In this document: in pieces, positions 56,184 to 64,000 of the stretch
Layout: every line of letters starts with the position of its first letter
How positions within the stretch are numbered: position 1 is the first letter of the stretch
NCBI GenBank assembly: GCA_021775455.1
Contig: JAJFHU010000043.1
Span: 1 to 64,000, forward strand
Direction: 5' to 3'
Length of the DNA: 64,000 bases
From: Hyphomicrobiales bacterium
GTDB taxonomy: Bacteria > Pseudomonadota > Alphaproteobacteria > Rhizobiales > Rhizobiaceae
Position numbers and translations under genes: made by a program
Notes under the pieces: model-generated
The model's input: only the letters and a program-made list of their open reading frames with translations
Told to the model about the DNA's origin: nothing
The model's database searches: none

Positions 56184-57071
56184 TCAGGCGGCTTTCTGGG
56201 CCATCCAGATCCCGCCTATCACCAAAGCCAGGGCAATGGCATGGTAAACTTCAAACTGCTCGCCAAGAATGATTATTGCCAACAGTGAGCCGAATACCGG
56301 AACAAGGTTCACAAACAATCCACCAAAGTTTGAACCAACGATTTCAAGTCCCCTTACCCAAAAAAGTTGGGAAAGGATCGATGGAAATATTCCAGTATAT
56401 AACACAACACCCCAACCCTTTAAGTCGGGAACAATAAGGCGACCGGCAGCCGCTTCATAAATTGAAAATGGAATTGAGGTGATTACCGCAGCCAGTACTG
56501 CAGTGAACATGAAACTGAGCAGGTGAATGTCGGGTTTGTTTTTAAGAAGCACCGAGTAAAGACCATAGACCATCATGCCAATGATCATTAGCAAGTCACC
56601 TACATTCAGGTCCTGGATTGAAAAATCAGTCAGATTGCCACGACAGGCAATTACAATCACTCCACACAAGGTGAACATGTACCCCGCCAGCCGGAGCCAG
56701 GTAACCCGTATCTGGAATATAAAAAAATTGAGCACAAAAACAAAGAGCGGCATGGAAGCCTGCTCGATTGCCACATTGATGGCGCTTGTATAGTTCAGCG
56801 CCAGGTACATCAGGTTGTTGAAAATGGCGAAGCCGGTCGCTCCCAGAAGAAACAGAAACAATGTGTTTTTTCGAATAGTTTCGAAATCATTGCGAAATTG
56901 CTGAAGTGCGAAGGGTGCAAGAATTGCCGCAGCCAAAATCCACCTCAGGGTGGTTAGCAAGAACGGCGAAATATGCCCCACTGCAAGTTTTCCAGCTACA
57001 GCATTGCCGCCCCAAAAAAAAGCTGTGACAGTCAACAACAGGAATGGATTTGAAAAAGAACGCAGGAACAA
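56184..57071 (-). CDS. EamA/DMT family membrane transporter
   Basis: A ten-helix DMT protein of 295 residues: FLLLTVTAFFWGGNAVAGKLAVGHISPFLLTTLRWILAA in the first repeat, AINVAIEQASMPLFVFVLNFFIF at its end, and GLFVNLVPVFGSLLAIIILGEQFEVYHAIALALVIGGIW at the end of the second. No ATG fits. TTG 57071 has GGAG at a 6-base distance; TTG 57083 is the other choice. It converges on the second barrel gene. Confidence 0.83.
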   Translation of the reverse strand: MFLRSFSNPFLLLTVTAFFWGGNAVAGKLAVGHISPFLLTTLRWILAAAILAPFALQQFRNDFETIRKNTLFLFLLGATGFAIFNNLMYLALNYTSAINVAIEQASMPLFVFVLNFFIFQIRVTWLRLAGYMFTLCGVIVIACRGNLTDFSIQDLNVGDLLMIIGMMVYGLYSVLLKNKPDIHLLSFMFTAVLAAVITSIPFSIYEAAAGRLIVPDLKGWGVVLYTGIFPSILSQLFWVRGLEIVGSNFGGLFVNLVPVFGSLLAIIILGEQFEVYHAIALALVIGGIWMAQKAA

Positions 57072-57282
57072 AATTTTCTCCAAATCCGTGCACGAAAACC
57101 AATATCAACATACTTGTTGCATCAAGTGGTTGATATATGTGTCCATTTTATTCTATTAACAACCGCAATCTGGCATCATCCCGACGTGGATGGACTTTCC
57201 CAATCGCAATGAAAGTCGTTTGCACGGAACCTTTTTTGGTTACGAGCGGCATGCTTGTGAAGGGTATTCAGGAGTTACTTAA

Positions 57283-58581
57283 ATGGCCAATGTGGTGGTA
57301 GTAGGCTCTCAATGGGGAGATGAGGGCAAGGGAAAAATTGTTGATTGGTTGTCTGAGCGTGCTGATCTCGTGGTGCGTTTCCAGGGTGGTCACAATGCTG
57401 GCCACACCCTGGTTATCAATGGGACCACCTACAAGCTAAGCTTGCTGCCTTCCGGCATTGTGCGGCGTGGCAAGATTTCTGTGATCGGAAATGGAGTAGT
57501 CATTGATCCGCACGCTTTATTGGCCGAAATCGAGCGACTGAAAGATCAGGGGGTAACAATTACCCACGATAATTTTCGAATTGCTGAAAACGCAACATTG
57601 ATACTCTCGTTACACAGCGAACTTGATGCCATTCGAGAAGATGCTGCCTCAAATTCCGGTACCAAGATTGGCACTACCCGACGTGGTATCGGTCCGGCAT
57701 ATGAGGATAAGGTCGGCCGGCGTGCCATTCGCGTGTTGGACCTCGCAAACCTTGAAACCTTGCCCCCTAAAATTGATCGACTTTTGACGCACCACAATGC
57801 CTTGCGCCGCGGCCTCGGACAGCAGGAAGTGGAATTTCAAACTATTTACGATGAACTAGCGGAGGTTGCTGACAAGATTATTCCCTACAGCGAGCCTGTA
57901 TGGCGTCTTCTGGATAATGAAAAGCGAAAAGGCTCACGTATTCTGTTTGAAGGTGCACAAGGCACCCTGCTGGATATTGATCACGGGACTTACCCATTCG
58001 TCACTTCTTCCAACACCGTTGCGGGCCAGGCCGCAGCGGGCTCTGGTATCGGACCTGACTCGGTTGGCTATGTGCTTGGAATAACCAAAGCCTATACAAC
58101 CCGTGTCGGTGAAGGGCCGTTCCCTACAGAGCAGGACAATGAAGTTGGCACCTTTCTTGGCGAACAGGGCCACGAATTTGGTACTATCACGGGTCGCAAG
58201 CGACGTTGCGGATGGTTTGACGCGGTGTTGGTCAGGCAAGCGGTTGCCACAAATGGCATCACAGGAATAGCACTTACAAAACTGGACGTGCTCGATGGGC
58301 TTGATGAAATCAAGATTTGTGTCGGCTATCGACTTGATGGTGAAGAAATTGATTATCTGCCGGCCAGTCAGGGTAGACAGGCTCGAGTTGAACCGATTTA
58401 TGAAACTCTGGAGGGTTGGAAAGACACTACCGTGGGTGCCAGAAGCTGGAATGACTTGCCTGCTCAGGCAGTTAAGTATGTGCGTCATGTAGAAGAATTA
58501 ATCGGTGCACCGGTTGCACTTCTATCCACAAGTCCGGAACGGGATGATACGATACTTGTTCATGACCCGTTTCAAGACTAA
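57283..58581 (+). CDS. purA: Adenylosuccinate synthetase
   Basis: Forms adenylosuccinate from IMP, aspartate and GTP. GTP loop [16 protein letters not shown] at 8-23 with the catalytic Asp13 and GHNAGHT at 38-44. Others: [17 protein letters not shown], the family block [20 protein letters not shown], and the C-terminal base-binding [11 protein letters not shown]. Length 432, as usual. Confidence 0.98.
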   Translation: MANVVVVGSQWGDEGKGKIVDWLSERADLVVRFQGGHNAGHTLVINGTTYKLSLLPSGIVRRGKISVIGNGVVIDPHALLAEIERLKDQGVTITHDNFRIAENATLILSLHSELDAIREDAASNSGTKIGTTRRGIGPAYEDKVGRRAIRVLDLANLETLPPKIDRLLTHHNALRRGLGQQEVEFQTIYDELAEVADKIIPYSEPVWRLLDNEKRKGSRILFEGAQGTLLDIDHGTYPFVTSSNTVAGQAAAGSGIGPDSVGYVLGITKAYTTRVGEGPFPTEQDNEVGTFLGEQGHEFGTITGRKRRCGWFDAVLVRQAVATNGITGIALTKLDVLDGLDEIKICVGYRLDGEEIDYLPASQGRQARVEPIYETLEGWKDTTVGARSWNDLPAQAVKYVRHVEELIGAPVALLSTSPERDDTILVHDPFQD

Positions 58582-58633
58582 AGATAGGGCTTCAAGACTT
58601 TTGGGACATCGGAACTAGAAGCAAGTATTGGGT

Positions 58634-60262
58634 ATGGCTGACTATTATTCCATTTTAGACAAAACAATTTCCGGGCTTTCGAAGAACACCGCCGAAATGC
58701 GTGCTATGGTGTATGAGAAGGCTCGCGGTGCTATTCAGAAGCAGTTGCGGTCAATGGATCCTCCACCCAGTGAGGAACAAATTGCCGGGCAGCTTAAGCA
58801 ATTGGAAGATGCAATCGTCGATATTGATGCTGATTATACTGCTGCAATACAACCAGAACCTGAACCACCGGCCATTACAGAAAAACAAGAACCGGTAGCT
58901 AAGCCTGAATCTATCTCATCCGTACCGGAAGAACCAAAGGTAGAACCTGAAAAAGTCGCAGATCGACCCGGTGCGAGCATTCCTGTTGAAGCACAGCGGA
59001 TGGAACCTGAAACAGCCTCAATTGAAGAATCATTCACTCAGAAATCAGATTCAACTTCAACTCTGGCACCGGCACCTGAAGTGGAGAAAGTGGAAGTAGC
59101 TTCCTCTCAAGCAGAAACGAGGAATGAGCCACCGTTATCTCAACCGGTTGGGCCGTCAGCTGTCGTTCCGTCTGCTGGATCAATTGGAAATTCTGCACCA
59201 GCAACTGCATCGGCAATCCCGGAAGATCGACCGCTTGCCGGAAATAGTCAGAAACCACAGCAAAAGAAATCGAGAATGTTACCCTATGTTCTCGCGTACC
59301 TGTTAATTGTCGGGATGTTGATTGCAGGCGGATTTGCACTTTGGACAAACAAGGATGCTCTGCTGCAAGGAATTGCCGGAATCAGCACCGAGTCACAAGT
59401 CCGGCAACAGGTTGATAATGCGGAAAAATCTGACCCAACTTCTGAAGAAGCAGAGTCGGAAGCCGATCCTGATACCAATGAAAACAGCAAAATCACCGGC
59501 GATGATGCAGCCAAGGAACCAGTGCGATTGGGTGAAAACGGCGAAGATATCGTTGCGGAACCGGTGGAGTCGCAAGTAACACAGGGTGAAACCGAAGTAC
59601 CATTGGTTCTCGACCAATCATCACAAAACCCCGAACAAGCAGCCGAAGTGCAGCCGGTTGAGGAAGCAGCCAATGACACTGGAAGCTCGAATAATAGCGA
59701 GCCGGTTGTACAGCCAATATCCGGAGATGCTGCTTACTTATATGAAGAAGGTGGCTCTGGCGAAGGTGCCTCTCGTTCAAACGGTTCGATTGTCTGGTCT
59801 CTCGAACAGCAATCGCCGGAAATTGGATTGCCGGAAGAACCGGTTATTGTTGGTAAGATGGATGTACCGGACAAAGGTCTGGTCCTTGATATGAAAATCA
59901 AGCGGAATACAGATCCTGCACTTTCTGCAAGTCACATCATTGAGTTGGAGTTCGAAAAAGCCGGAGGAAATCCTGGAGATGTCGTTGATAATGTAGCCCG
60001 ATTTGTTATGAAAACAACGGAAGCTGCTCGCGGAGAACAACTTGTTGCAGTTCCGGTTCGAATTGACACAGGTTTTTTCCTGATTGCACTGAACAATCTG
60101 GAACAAGCAATTAAAACCAACACCAGATTGATGCAAGAATCAGAGTGGATTGATATTCCTGTTGGATACTCGAGCGGTCGACGGGCACTGGTTACGCTTG
60201 AAAAAGGTGAAACAGGAAAGCAAGTCTTTCAGGATGCATTTTCTGATTGGCAAAACCGATAA
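58634..60262 (+). CDS. Large single-pass membrane protein, unknown
   Basis: A 542-residue protein from ATG 58634 with no named family that I can place. A short N-terminal helical domain (about 1-68, ADYYSILDKTISGLSKNTAEMR) is followed by a Pro/Glu-rich linker (70-210), one membrane helix (about 215-237) and a second acidic Ser/Glu/Asn-rich linker (250-380). The last 160 residues form a compact domain (VWSLEQQSPEIGLPEEPVIVGK to the end). With a cytoplasmic N-terminus, the last domain would be periplasmic. It follows purA by 52 bases; the end is 80 bases before a riboswitch. Confidence 0.7.
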   Translation: MADYYSILDKTISGLSKNTAEMRAMVYEKARGAIQKQLRSMDPPPSEEQIAGQLKQLEDAIVDIDADYTAAIQPEPEPPAITEKQEPVAKPESISSVPEEPKVEPEKVADRPGASIPVEAQRMEPETASIEESFTQKSDSTSTLAPAPEVEKVEVASSQAETRNEPPLSQPVGPSAVVPSAGSIGNSAPATASAIPEDRPLAGNSQKPQQKKSRMLPYVLAYLLIVGMLIAGGFALWTNKDALLQGIAGISTESQVRQQVDNAEKSDPTSEEAESEADPDTNENSKITGDDAAKEPVRLGENGEDIVAEPVESQVTQGETEVPLVLDQSSQNPEQAAEVQPVEEAANDTGSSNNSEPVVQPISGDAAYLYEEGGSGEGASRSNGSIVWSLEQQSPEIGLPEEPVIVGKMDVPDKGLVLDMKIKRNTDPALSASHIIELEFEKAGGNPGDVVDNVARFVMKTTEAARGEQLVAVPVRIDTGFFLIALNNLEQAIKTNTRLMQESEWIDIPVGYSSGRRALVTLEKGETGKQVFQDAFSDWQNR

Positions 60263-60341
60263 AGTGGGATTGGCAATCGACACAAACATTCCAGATTGTT
60301 GGCTTGCACTAAGCTGCGTTTGATAATATCAAATAGTTATT

Positions 60342-60461
60342 ACTCCAGGGGGTGTCTGCATGGCAGACTGAGATGGTAATCACCGAACCCCTGATCATCC
60401 ATGCACAAACATGCGGATGATCTGGAACCTGATCTGGTTTGCACCAGCGTAGGGATGGAGA
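60342..60461 (+). promoter_or_regulatory. TPP riboswitch (THI box)
   Basis: The conserved elements appear in order: CTCCAGGGGGTG at the 5' side, the pyrimidine-sensing CTGAGATGGTAATCACCGAACCC, a P3a hairpin GATCATCC/GGATGATC (about 60392-60422), and GAACCTGATCTGG with CCAGCGTAGGGATGGAG closing P1 (CTCCA/TGGAG). It binds thiamine pyrophosphate. A small stem CGGG-AAACT-CCCG follows at about 60463. With no U run before the start, translational control is likely, hiding the ribosome site of thiX. Confidence 0.93.
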
Positions 60462-60521
60462 CCGGGAAACTCCCGTACCTTCACCAGACTCCGCAACACA
60501 ATTGGTATCGGAGCTCTGGGA

Positions 60522-61295
60522 ATGAAAATCCCGAATTTGCAAAATCGACTGCTGGCCGGCATCCCTGGTGCAGTAGTCGTGCCGATTGTCCTGATACTTG
60601 TGTGGAAGTTGTCAGTTACAGTCCTGGAGCCTCCCGCGTTTCTGGTTCCACCTCCTGAGGCAGTTTGGAAAGTATTGATTGAGCAAAGCGACTACCTGCT
60701 TACCCACGCCATTATTACATTTCAGGAAATGATGCTGGGTCTTGCAATTGGCAGTGCATTTGGCGTACTGGTCGCATTGATTTTGGCACATTCCCGCATT
60801 GTTGAACAATTCCTCAAACCGGTAATTGTCGCTAGTCAGACCCTGCCGGTATTTGCCATAGCGCCACTATTGGTAATTTGGTTTGGTCTGGGGCTCGGTT
60901 CCAAGGTTGTTATGGCATCTTTGATTATTTTCTTTCCGGTTGCTTCGGCGCTCTATGATGGATTGAAATCAACACCGCAAACCTGGCTTGATTTGGCAAA
61001 GTTGTGGCGGGTTAGCCCGTGGCAGTTGCTGCTTCATATTCGCCTTCCAGCCGCTTTGCCTTCCCTCGCATCCGGTCTGAAAATCGCTGCCACTTTGGCT
61101 CCAATTGGTGCCATAGTCGGAGAATGGGCCGGTGCAGCTGGTGGCCTCGGATTTGTTATGCTTCAGGCCAATGCGCGGGTTCAGACCGACATGGTGTTTG
61201 CCGCGATTCTTGTCTTGGCCGTATCAGCTGTACTGCTTCGACTTATAGTCACCCTCATAACTGACCGGTTGTTGTTCTGGTCCAACAAAATCTGA
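60522..61295 (+). CDS. thiX: Thiamine-precursor ABC transporter permease
   Basis: A 257-residue permease of the SsuC/TauC/ThiX group with about six helices and the EAA loop TWLDLAKLWRVSPWQLLLHIRLPAALPSLASGLKIAATLAPIGAIVGEW. Control by the TPP riboswitch and the following THI5-like binding protein point to uptake of a pyrimidine precursor of thiamine, such as hydroxymethylpyrimidine or its formylated amine. ATG 60522; no ATPase gene follows. Confidence 0.9.
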   Translation: MKIPNLQNRLLAGIPGAVVVPIVLILVWKLSVTVLEPPAFLVPPPEAVWKVLIEQSDYLLTHAIITFQEMMLGLAIGSAFGVLVALILAHSRIVEQFLKPVIVASQTLPVFAIAPLLVIWFGLGLGSKVVMASLIIFFPVASALYDGLKSTPQTWLDLAKLWRVSPWQLLLHIRLPAALPSLASGLKIAATLAPIGAIVGEWAGAAGGLGFVMLQANARVQTDMVFAAILVLAVSAVLLRLIVTLITDRLLFWSNKI

Positions 61296-61319
61296 AAATT
61301 GAACTGGAGAGTAAATAGA

Positions 61320-62252
61320 ATGCGCACATTGGTAATCCTGTTTTCCCTTTTGCTGGCATGTCTTCCAGCTCGTGCTGATGAGAAAATTACAGTGTTGCTG
61401 GATTGGTTTGTCAATCCAGACCATGCACCGCTAATTATTGCCCAACAACGTGGGATGTTTAATGAGGCGGGCCTTGATGTAACGCTGGTTCCGCCGGCAG
61501 ATCCAAGCGCGCCACCAAGGCTGATTGCAAGTGGTGAAGGGGATATCGCGATATCCTATCAACCACAGCTTCACATGCAGGTAGAGCAGGGATTGCCGCT
61601 GGTGCGAATTGGTACCATTGCAGAGACGCCACTTAACTCACTCGTGGTGCTCAAGGACGGTCCGGTCAAATCGATCGCGGACTTAAAAGGCAAAACTGTG
61701 GGTTTTTCGGTTGGCGGGTTTGAAGACGCAGTGTTGGGTGCCATGCTTGCCACTGAGGGATTGTCATTGGAAGATGTGAAGCTCGTTAACATCAACTTTT
61801 CTCTTTCCCCATCACTGATCACCGGAAATGTTGACGCAGTTATAGGTGCGTTCAGGAACTTTGAACTTAATCAGCTCGATCTGGAGGGGAAACCGGGACT
61901 GGCATTTTACCCGGAAGAAAATGGTGTACCAGTTTATGACGAACTGATTTTGGTCGTACACAAGGATCGTATCAAGGAACCTCAATTCAGAACGTTCATG
62001 GACGTAGTGGAGCAAGCAACCTTGTGGCTTACCAATCATCCGGATGAGGCTTGGGGCGTGTTTATTAAAGCGCATCCTGATCTGGATAATCCGCTTAACC
62101 AGCGAGCATGGCGCGATACCTTACCAAGATTTGCAAAGCGCCCCGCAGCGCTGGACACCAATCGTTATAATCGGTTTGCAAAATTTATGGTTAGTTCGGG
62201 ATTGACCAAAACTGTGCCGACGATTGAAAGTTATGCGATTGAGTTGGAGTAA
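61320..62252 (+). CDS. thiY: Thiamine-precursor substrate-binding protein
   Basis: A 310-residue NMT1/THI5-like periplasmic protein. Signal peptide about 1-19 (PARAD); the mature part opens KITVLLDWFVNPDHAPLIIAQQRGMFNEAGLDVTL, the pattern of ThiY and THI5. It continues GEGDIAISYQPQLHMQVEQGLPLVRIG and LKGKTVGFSVGGFEDAVLGAML. ATG 61320 with GGAGAG upstream, 24 bases after thiX. Confidence 0.9.
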   Translation: MRTLVILFSLLLACLPARADEKITVLLDWFVNPDHAPLIIAQQRGMFNEAGLDVTLVPPADPSAPPRLIASGEGDIAISYQPQLHMQVEQGLPLVRIGTIAETPLNSLVVLKDGPVKSIADLKGKTVGFSVGGFEDAVLGAMLATEGLSLEDVKLVNINFSLSPSLITGNVDAVIGAFRNFELNQLDLEGKPGLAFYPEENGVPVYDELILVVHKDRIKEPQFRTFMDVVEQATLWLTNHPDEAWGVFIKAHPDLDNPLNQRAWRDTLPRFAKRPAALDTNRYNRFAKFMVSSGLTKTVPTIESYAIELE

Positions 62253-62318
62253 TGGCACACGCTATGATCTGCTGCGCCAAGCGTGTAATTTGTTACTGGA
62301 GGCAATTATTCGGCTTAA

Positions 62319-62738
62319 TCAGTTCGAGGGATAGATTTTCTCAAGATCTGACAGGCCTTGGCGAATAAGCTCCTTCAGGATCTTCATGTCTATGTCCGAA
62401 AGCTTTTTAATGTACAGGCAGGATTTCCCGGTCTTATGTTTTCCGAGTCTCTCAAGCAGTTTTCCATAATTCTGATATCCAGGCATTATGTAAACTGTAA
62501 GTGCAGCTTTGCGAGGTGAAAACCCTGTTCGGAAAAAGTCGCCTTCGTGCCCACTATCATACTTATAGTGATAATTCCCAAAGCCGACTATCGAATCGCC
62601 CCACATCACCGGCATTTTGCCGGTGATGCTTTTCATGAGGTTCTGTATGGCAAAACAGTCTTCCCGCCGCTCTACGGGTTCAATTGAGTCCAAAAATTTC
62701 GATACAGATTTACTCGTAGGTATGGTCTTTATAGACAA
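62319..62738 (-). CDS. DUF1801 domain protein
   Basis: A 139-residue protein of the DUF1801 (YdhG-like) family. Family blocks PVMWGDSIVGFGNYHYKYDSGHEGDFFRTGFSPRKAALTVYIMPG and KHKTGKSCLYIKKLSDIDMKILKELIR. Function unknown. The start is TTG 62738, directly after the rpoH TAA and in the same frame. It probably shares the rpoH transcript. Confidence 0.87.
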   Translation of the reverse strand: MSIKTIPTSKSVSKFLDSIEPVERREDCFAIQNLMKSITGKMPVMWGDSIVGFGNYHYKYDSGHEGDFFRTGFSPRKAALTVYIMPGYQNYGKLLERLGKHKTGKSCLYIKKLSDIDMKILKELIRQGLSDLEKIYPSN

Positions 62739-63647
62739 TTATGCTGGTTCCGCCTCAAGAAGTTTTTGAGGTTGAGCCAATTCTTTGGCTGCAGCTTTCA
62801 TTGCTTTTTGGACTTTCTCGAATGCACGAACTTCGATTTGACGAACGCGTTCGCGGGATATATCAAATTCGCCGGAAAGTTCTTCCAGAGTAATCGGATT
62901 GTCCTCAAGGCGCCTTGCCAGGAATATGCGTTTCTCACGATCGTTAAGCACTTCCATCGCATCTTTCAGCATTGTCCGGCGGGACTTCAGCTCATCCTGG
63001 GCAATAAGCGTTTTTTCTGCACTGTCTGATTCATCGACCAACCAATCCTGCCATTCCCCGCTCTCGCCATCGGTGGCCTTTATGGGTGCATTGAGCGAAG
63101 CGTCTCCGCTCAATCGGCGGTTCATGGAAACAACTTCTTCCTCAGAAACTCCAAGCTGTGTCGCAATTTGTTTTACCTGATCGAATTTCAGGTCACCATC
63201 ATCAAGCGCCTGAATACGGCTCTTTGCCTTACGCAGATTAAAGAACAGACGCTTTTGATTGGCTGTCGTTCCGATTTTCACAAGCGACCAAGAACGAAGC
63301 ACGTATTCCTGAATGGAAGCCTTGATCCACCACATGGCGTAGGTCGCGAGACGAAATCCGCGGTCAGGGTCGAATTTCTTGACTGCCTGCATTAGGCCGA
63401 CATTGCCTTCTGAGATTACTTCGCCAATTGGCAAGCCATATCCGCGGTAACCCATCGCAATTTTTGCTACAAGCCGCAGATGACTGGTGACAAGCCTATG
63501 TGCTGCGTCACGATCCTCATGTTCAATATAACTCTTTGCCAGCATAAATTCTTCGTTGGGTTCCAGCATTGGAAACCGGCGTATCTCTTGCAAGTAGCGA
63601 TCCAGCCCATTGGCGCTGGCGCTGACGGTTGGGAATCTTTGGGCCAT
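62739..63647 (-). CDS. rpoH: RNA polymerase heat-shock sigma factor (sigma-32)
   Basis: A 302-residue sigma-70 family protein, heat-shock group. Region 2 has HRLVTSHLRLVAKIAMGYRGYGLPIGEVISEGNVGLMQAVKKFDPDRGFRLATYAMWWIKASIQEYVLRSWSLVK; the RpoH box NQKRLFFNLRKAK follows; region 4 ends with FDISRERVRQIEVRAFEKVQKA. ATG 63647 with AAGGGTG upstream; longer forms are not supported. The 213 bases between it and the next gene hold an AT-rich promoter region. Confidence 0.96.
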   Translation of the reverse strand: MAQRFPTVSASANGLDRYLQEIRRFPMLEPNEEFMLAKSYIEHEDRDAAHRLVTSHLRLVAKIAMGYRGYGLPIGEVISEGNVGLMQAVKKFDPDRGFRLATYAMWWIKASIQEYVLRSWSLVKIGTTANQKRLFFNLRKAKSRIQALDDGDLKFDQVKQIATQLGVSEEEVVSMNRRLSGDASLNAPIKATDGESGEWQDWLVDESDSAEKTLIAQDELKSRRTMLKDAMEVLNDREKRIFLARRLEDNPITLEELSGEFDISRERVRQIEVRAFEKVQKAMKAAAKELAQPQKLLEAEPA

Positions 63648-63860
63648 AGAGCACCCTTTCTGTAATAAACCATGGATTCTCTTATTTAGACGAATCCGCT
63701 CAGGGGAATATTGGCCTTCCACAAGCGGTCTCATTCCCTCGAATATCTATATATGGCTTCTAAATTCGGTTTTTTAGTGAATTTTTTGTAATGTAGGGAA
63801 TTTATGTAAAAATCCTGCTTTTTGAGGCATTTTTTCCTGAAAATGAGCAAGAACAGGGAA

Positions 63861-64000
63861 TCATTGACGCAATTTCAAGGCAAACGCATCAATCAAATCC
63901 TGTAAGTCCTTTGGCGGGTTCGCTTCAAACCGTAAATGTTCTCTGGTCACCGGATGTTCAAATCCAAGCGTTTTGGCATGAAGGGCCTGGCGATTGAAAG
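63861..64000 (-). CDS. RluA/RluD-type pseudouridine synthase, C-terminal end
   Basis: The minus strand ends a protein at 63861-63863 (TGA) whose last 45 residues read FNRQALHAKTLGFEHPVTRE, then HLRFEANPPKDLQDLIDAF and ALKLRQ. The phrase RQALHAKTLGFEHP is the C-terminal signature of the RluA/RluD group, which modifies 23S rRNA. The catalytic domain lies outside the window, so the exact member cannot be fixed. Confidence 0.85.
   Translation of the reverse strand, partial: FNRQALHAKTLGFEHPVTREHLRFEANPPKDLQDLIDAFALKLRQ

Noticed and set aside
62253-62305. ACACGCT/AGCGTGT inverted repeat after thiY as terminator
   Set aside because: The 16-base loop and lack of a U run make it weak; not enough to call.
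1-64000. CRISPR arrays, prophage, integrase or restriction systems
   Set aside because: No regularly spaced repeats, phage structural genes, integrase or restriction-modification genes were seen. The single tRNA-Arg has no partial duplicate of its 3' end nearby.

Overview
The window is a stretch of chromosome from an alphaproteobacterium, most likely order Hyphomicrobiales (Rhizobiales). The reasons are gene order and family content: the block rpmH-rnpA-yidC-engB with argB, a pyrimidine 5'-nucleotidase, dapD-DUF805-dapE and def-fmt-truA nearby, and the block tolQRAB-pal-cpoB-tilS-ftsH-glmM. Beta-barrel proteins of the Omp25/31 type, a THI-box controlled thiXY pair and TTAA-N7-TTAAC (CtrA-type) sites fit the same group. 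Base composition looks moderate, lower than in many soil rhizobia. No species assignment is possible from the sequence alone.

Layout. 0.2-3.8 kb: rmuC and the translation-linked operon def-fmt-truA, closed by a strong terminator. 3.9-9.4 kb: a more accessory stretch with an old-yellow-enzyme reductase divergent from a TetR regulator, a DMT transporter, two unknown small genes, a cluster of hairpin repeats, a nucleotidyltransferase-HEPN fusion and a PPOX flavoprotein. 9.4-21.6 kb: lysine/diaminopimelate genes (dapE, dapD), a LOG-family protein, a decayed DUF817 gene, a nucleotidase, argB, a BCCT betaine/choline-type carrier, and engB-yidC-rnpA-rpmH behind a clear sigma-70 promoter. 21.7-25.6 kb: a TVP38 membrane protein, a flavin disulfide-reductase relative without the usual catalytic His, an orphan histidine kinase and tRNA-Arg(ACG).

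25.7-31.5 kb: a tight four-gene operon for the gamma-glutamyl polyamine route (class III aminotransferase, two glutamine-synthetase-like ligases, a flavin oxidase), preceded by two identical palindromic operators. 31.6-43.3 kb: another DMT transporter, pyrC, a complete five-gene Dpp/Opp-type peptide ABC transporter, a glutathione transferase, a class III CoA-transferase, a DadA-like oxidase and a very small heme-copper-oxidase-like membrane protein. 43.5-54.0 kb: the Tol-Pal envelope system followed by tilS, ftsH and glmM. 54.2-60.3 kb: two tandem outer-membrane barrels, the first behind a CtrA-type site, a fourth DMT transporter, purA, and a large unknown single-pass protein. 60.3-62.3 kb: a TPP riboswitch with thiX and thiY but no ATPase gene. 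62.3-64.0 kb: a DUF1801 protein, rpoH, and the 3' end of an RluA/RluD-type pseudouridine synthase.

Most of the window is core chromosome. I did not find a phage, CRISPR array, plasmid module or intact insertion sequence. The observations most worth following are the polyamine operon with its paired operators, the ATPase-less thiXY cassette, the TVP38/flavoprotein/kinase trio, the MNT-HEPN fusion beside hairpin repeats, the mini heme-copper protein, and the unknown membrane protein downstream of purA. All assignments come from reading the sequence. No database search was run.
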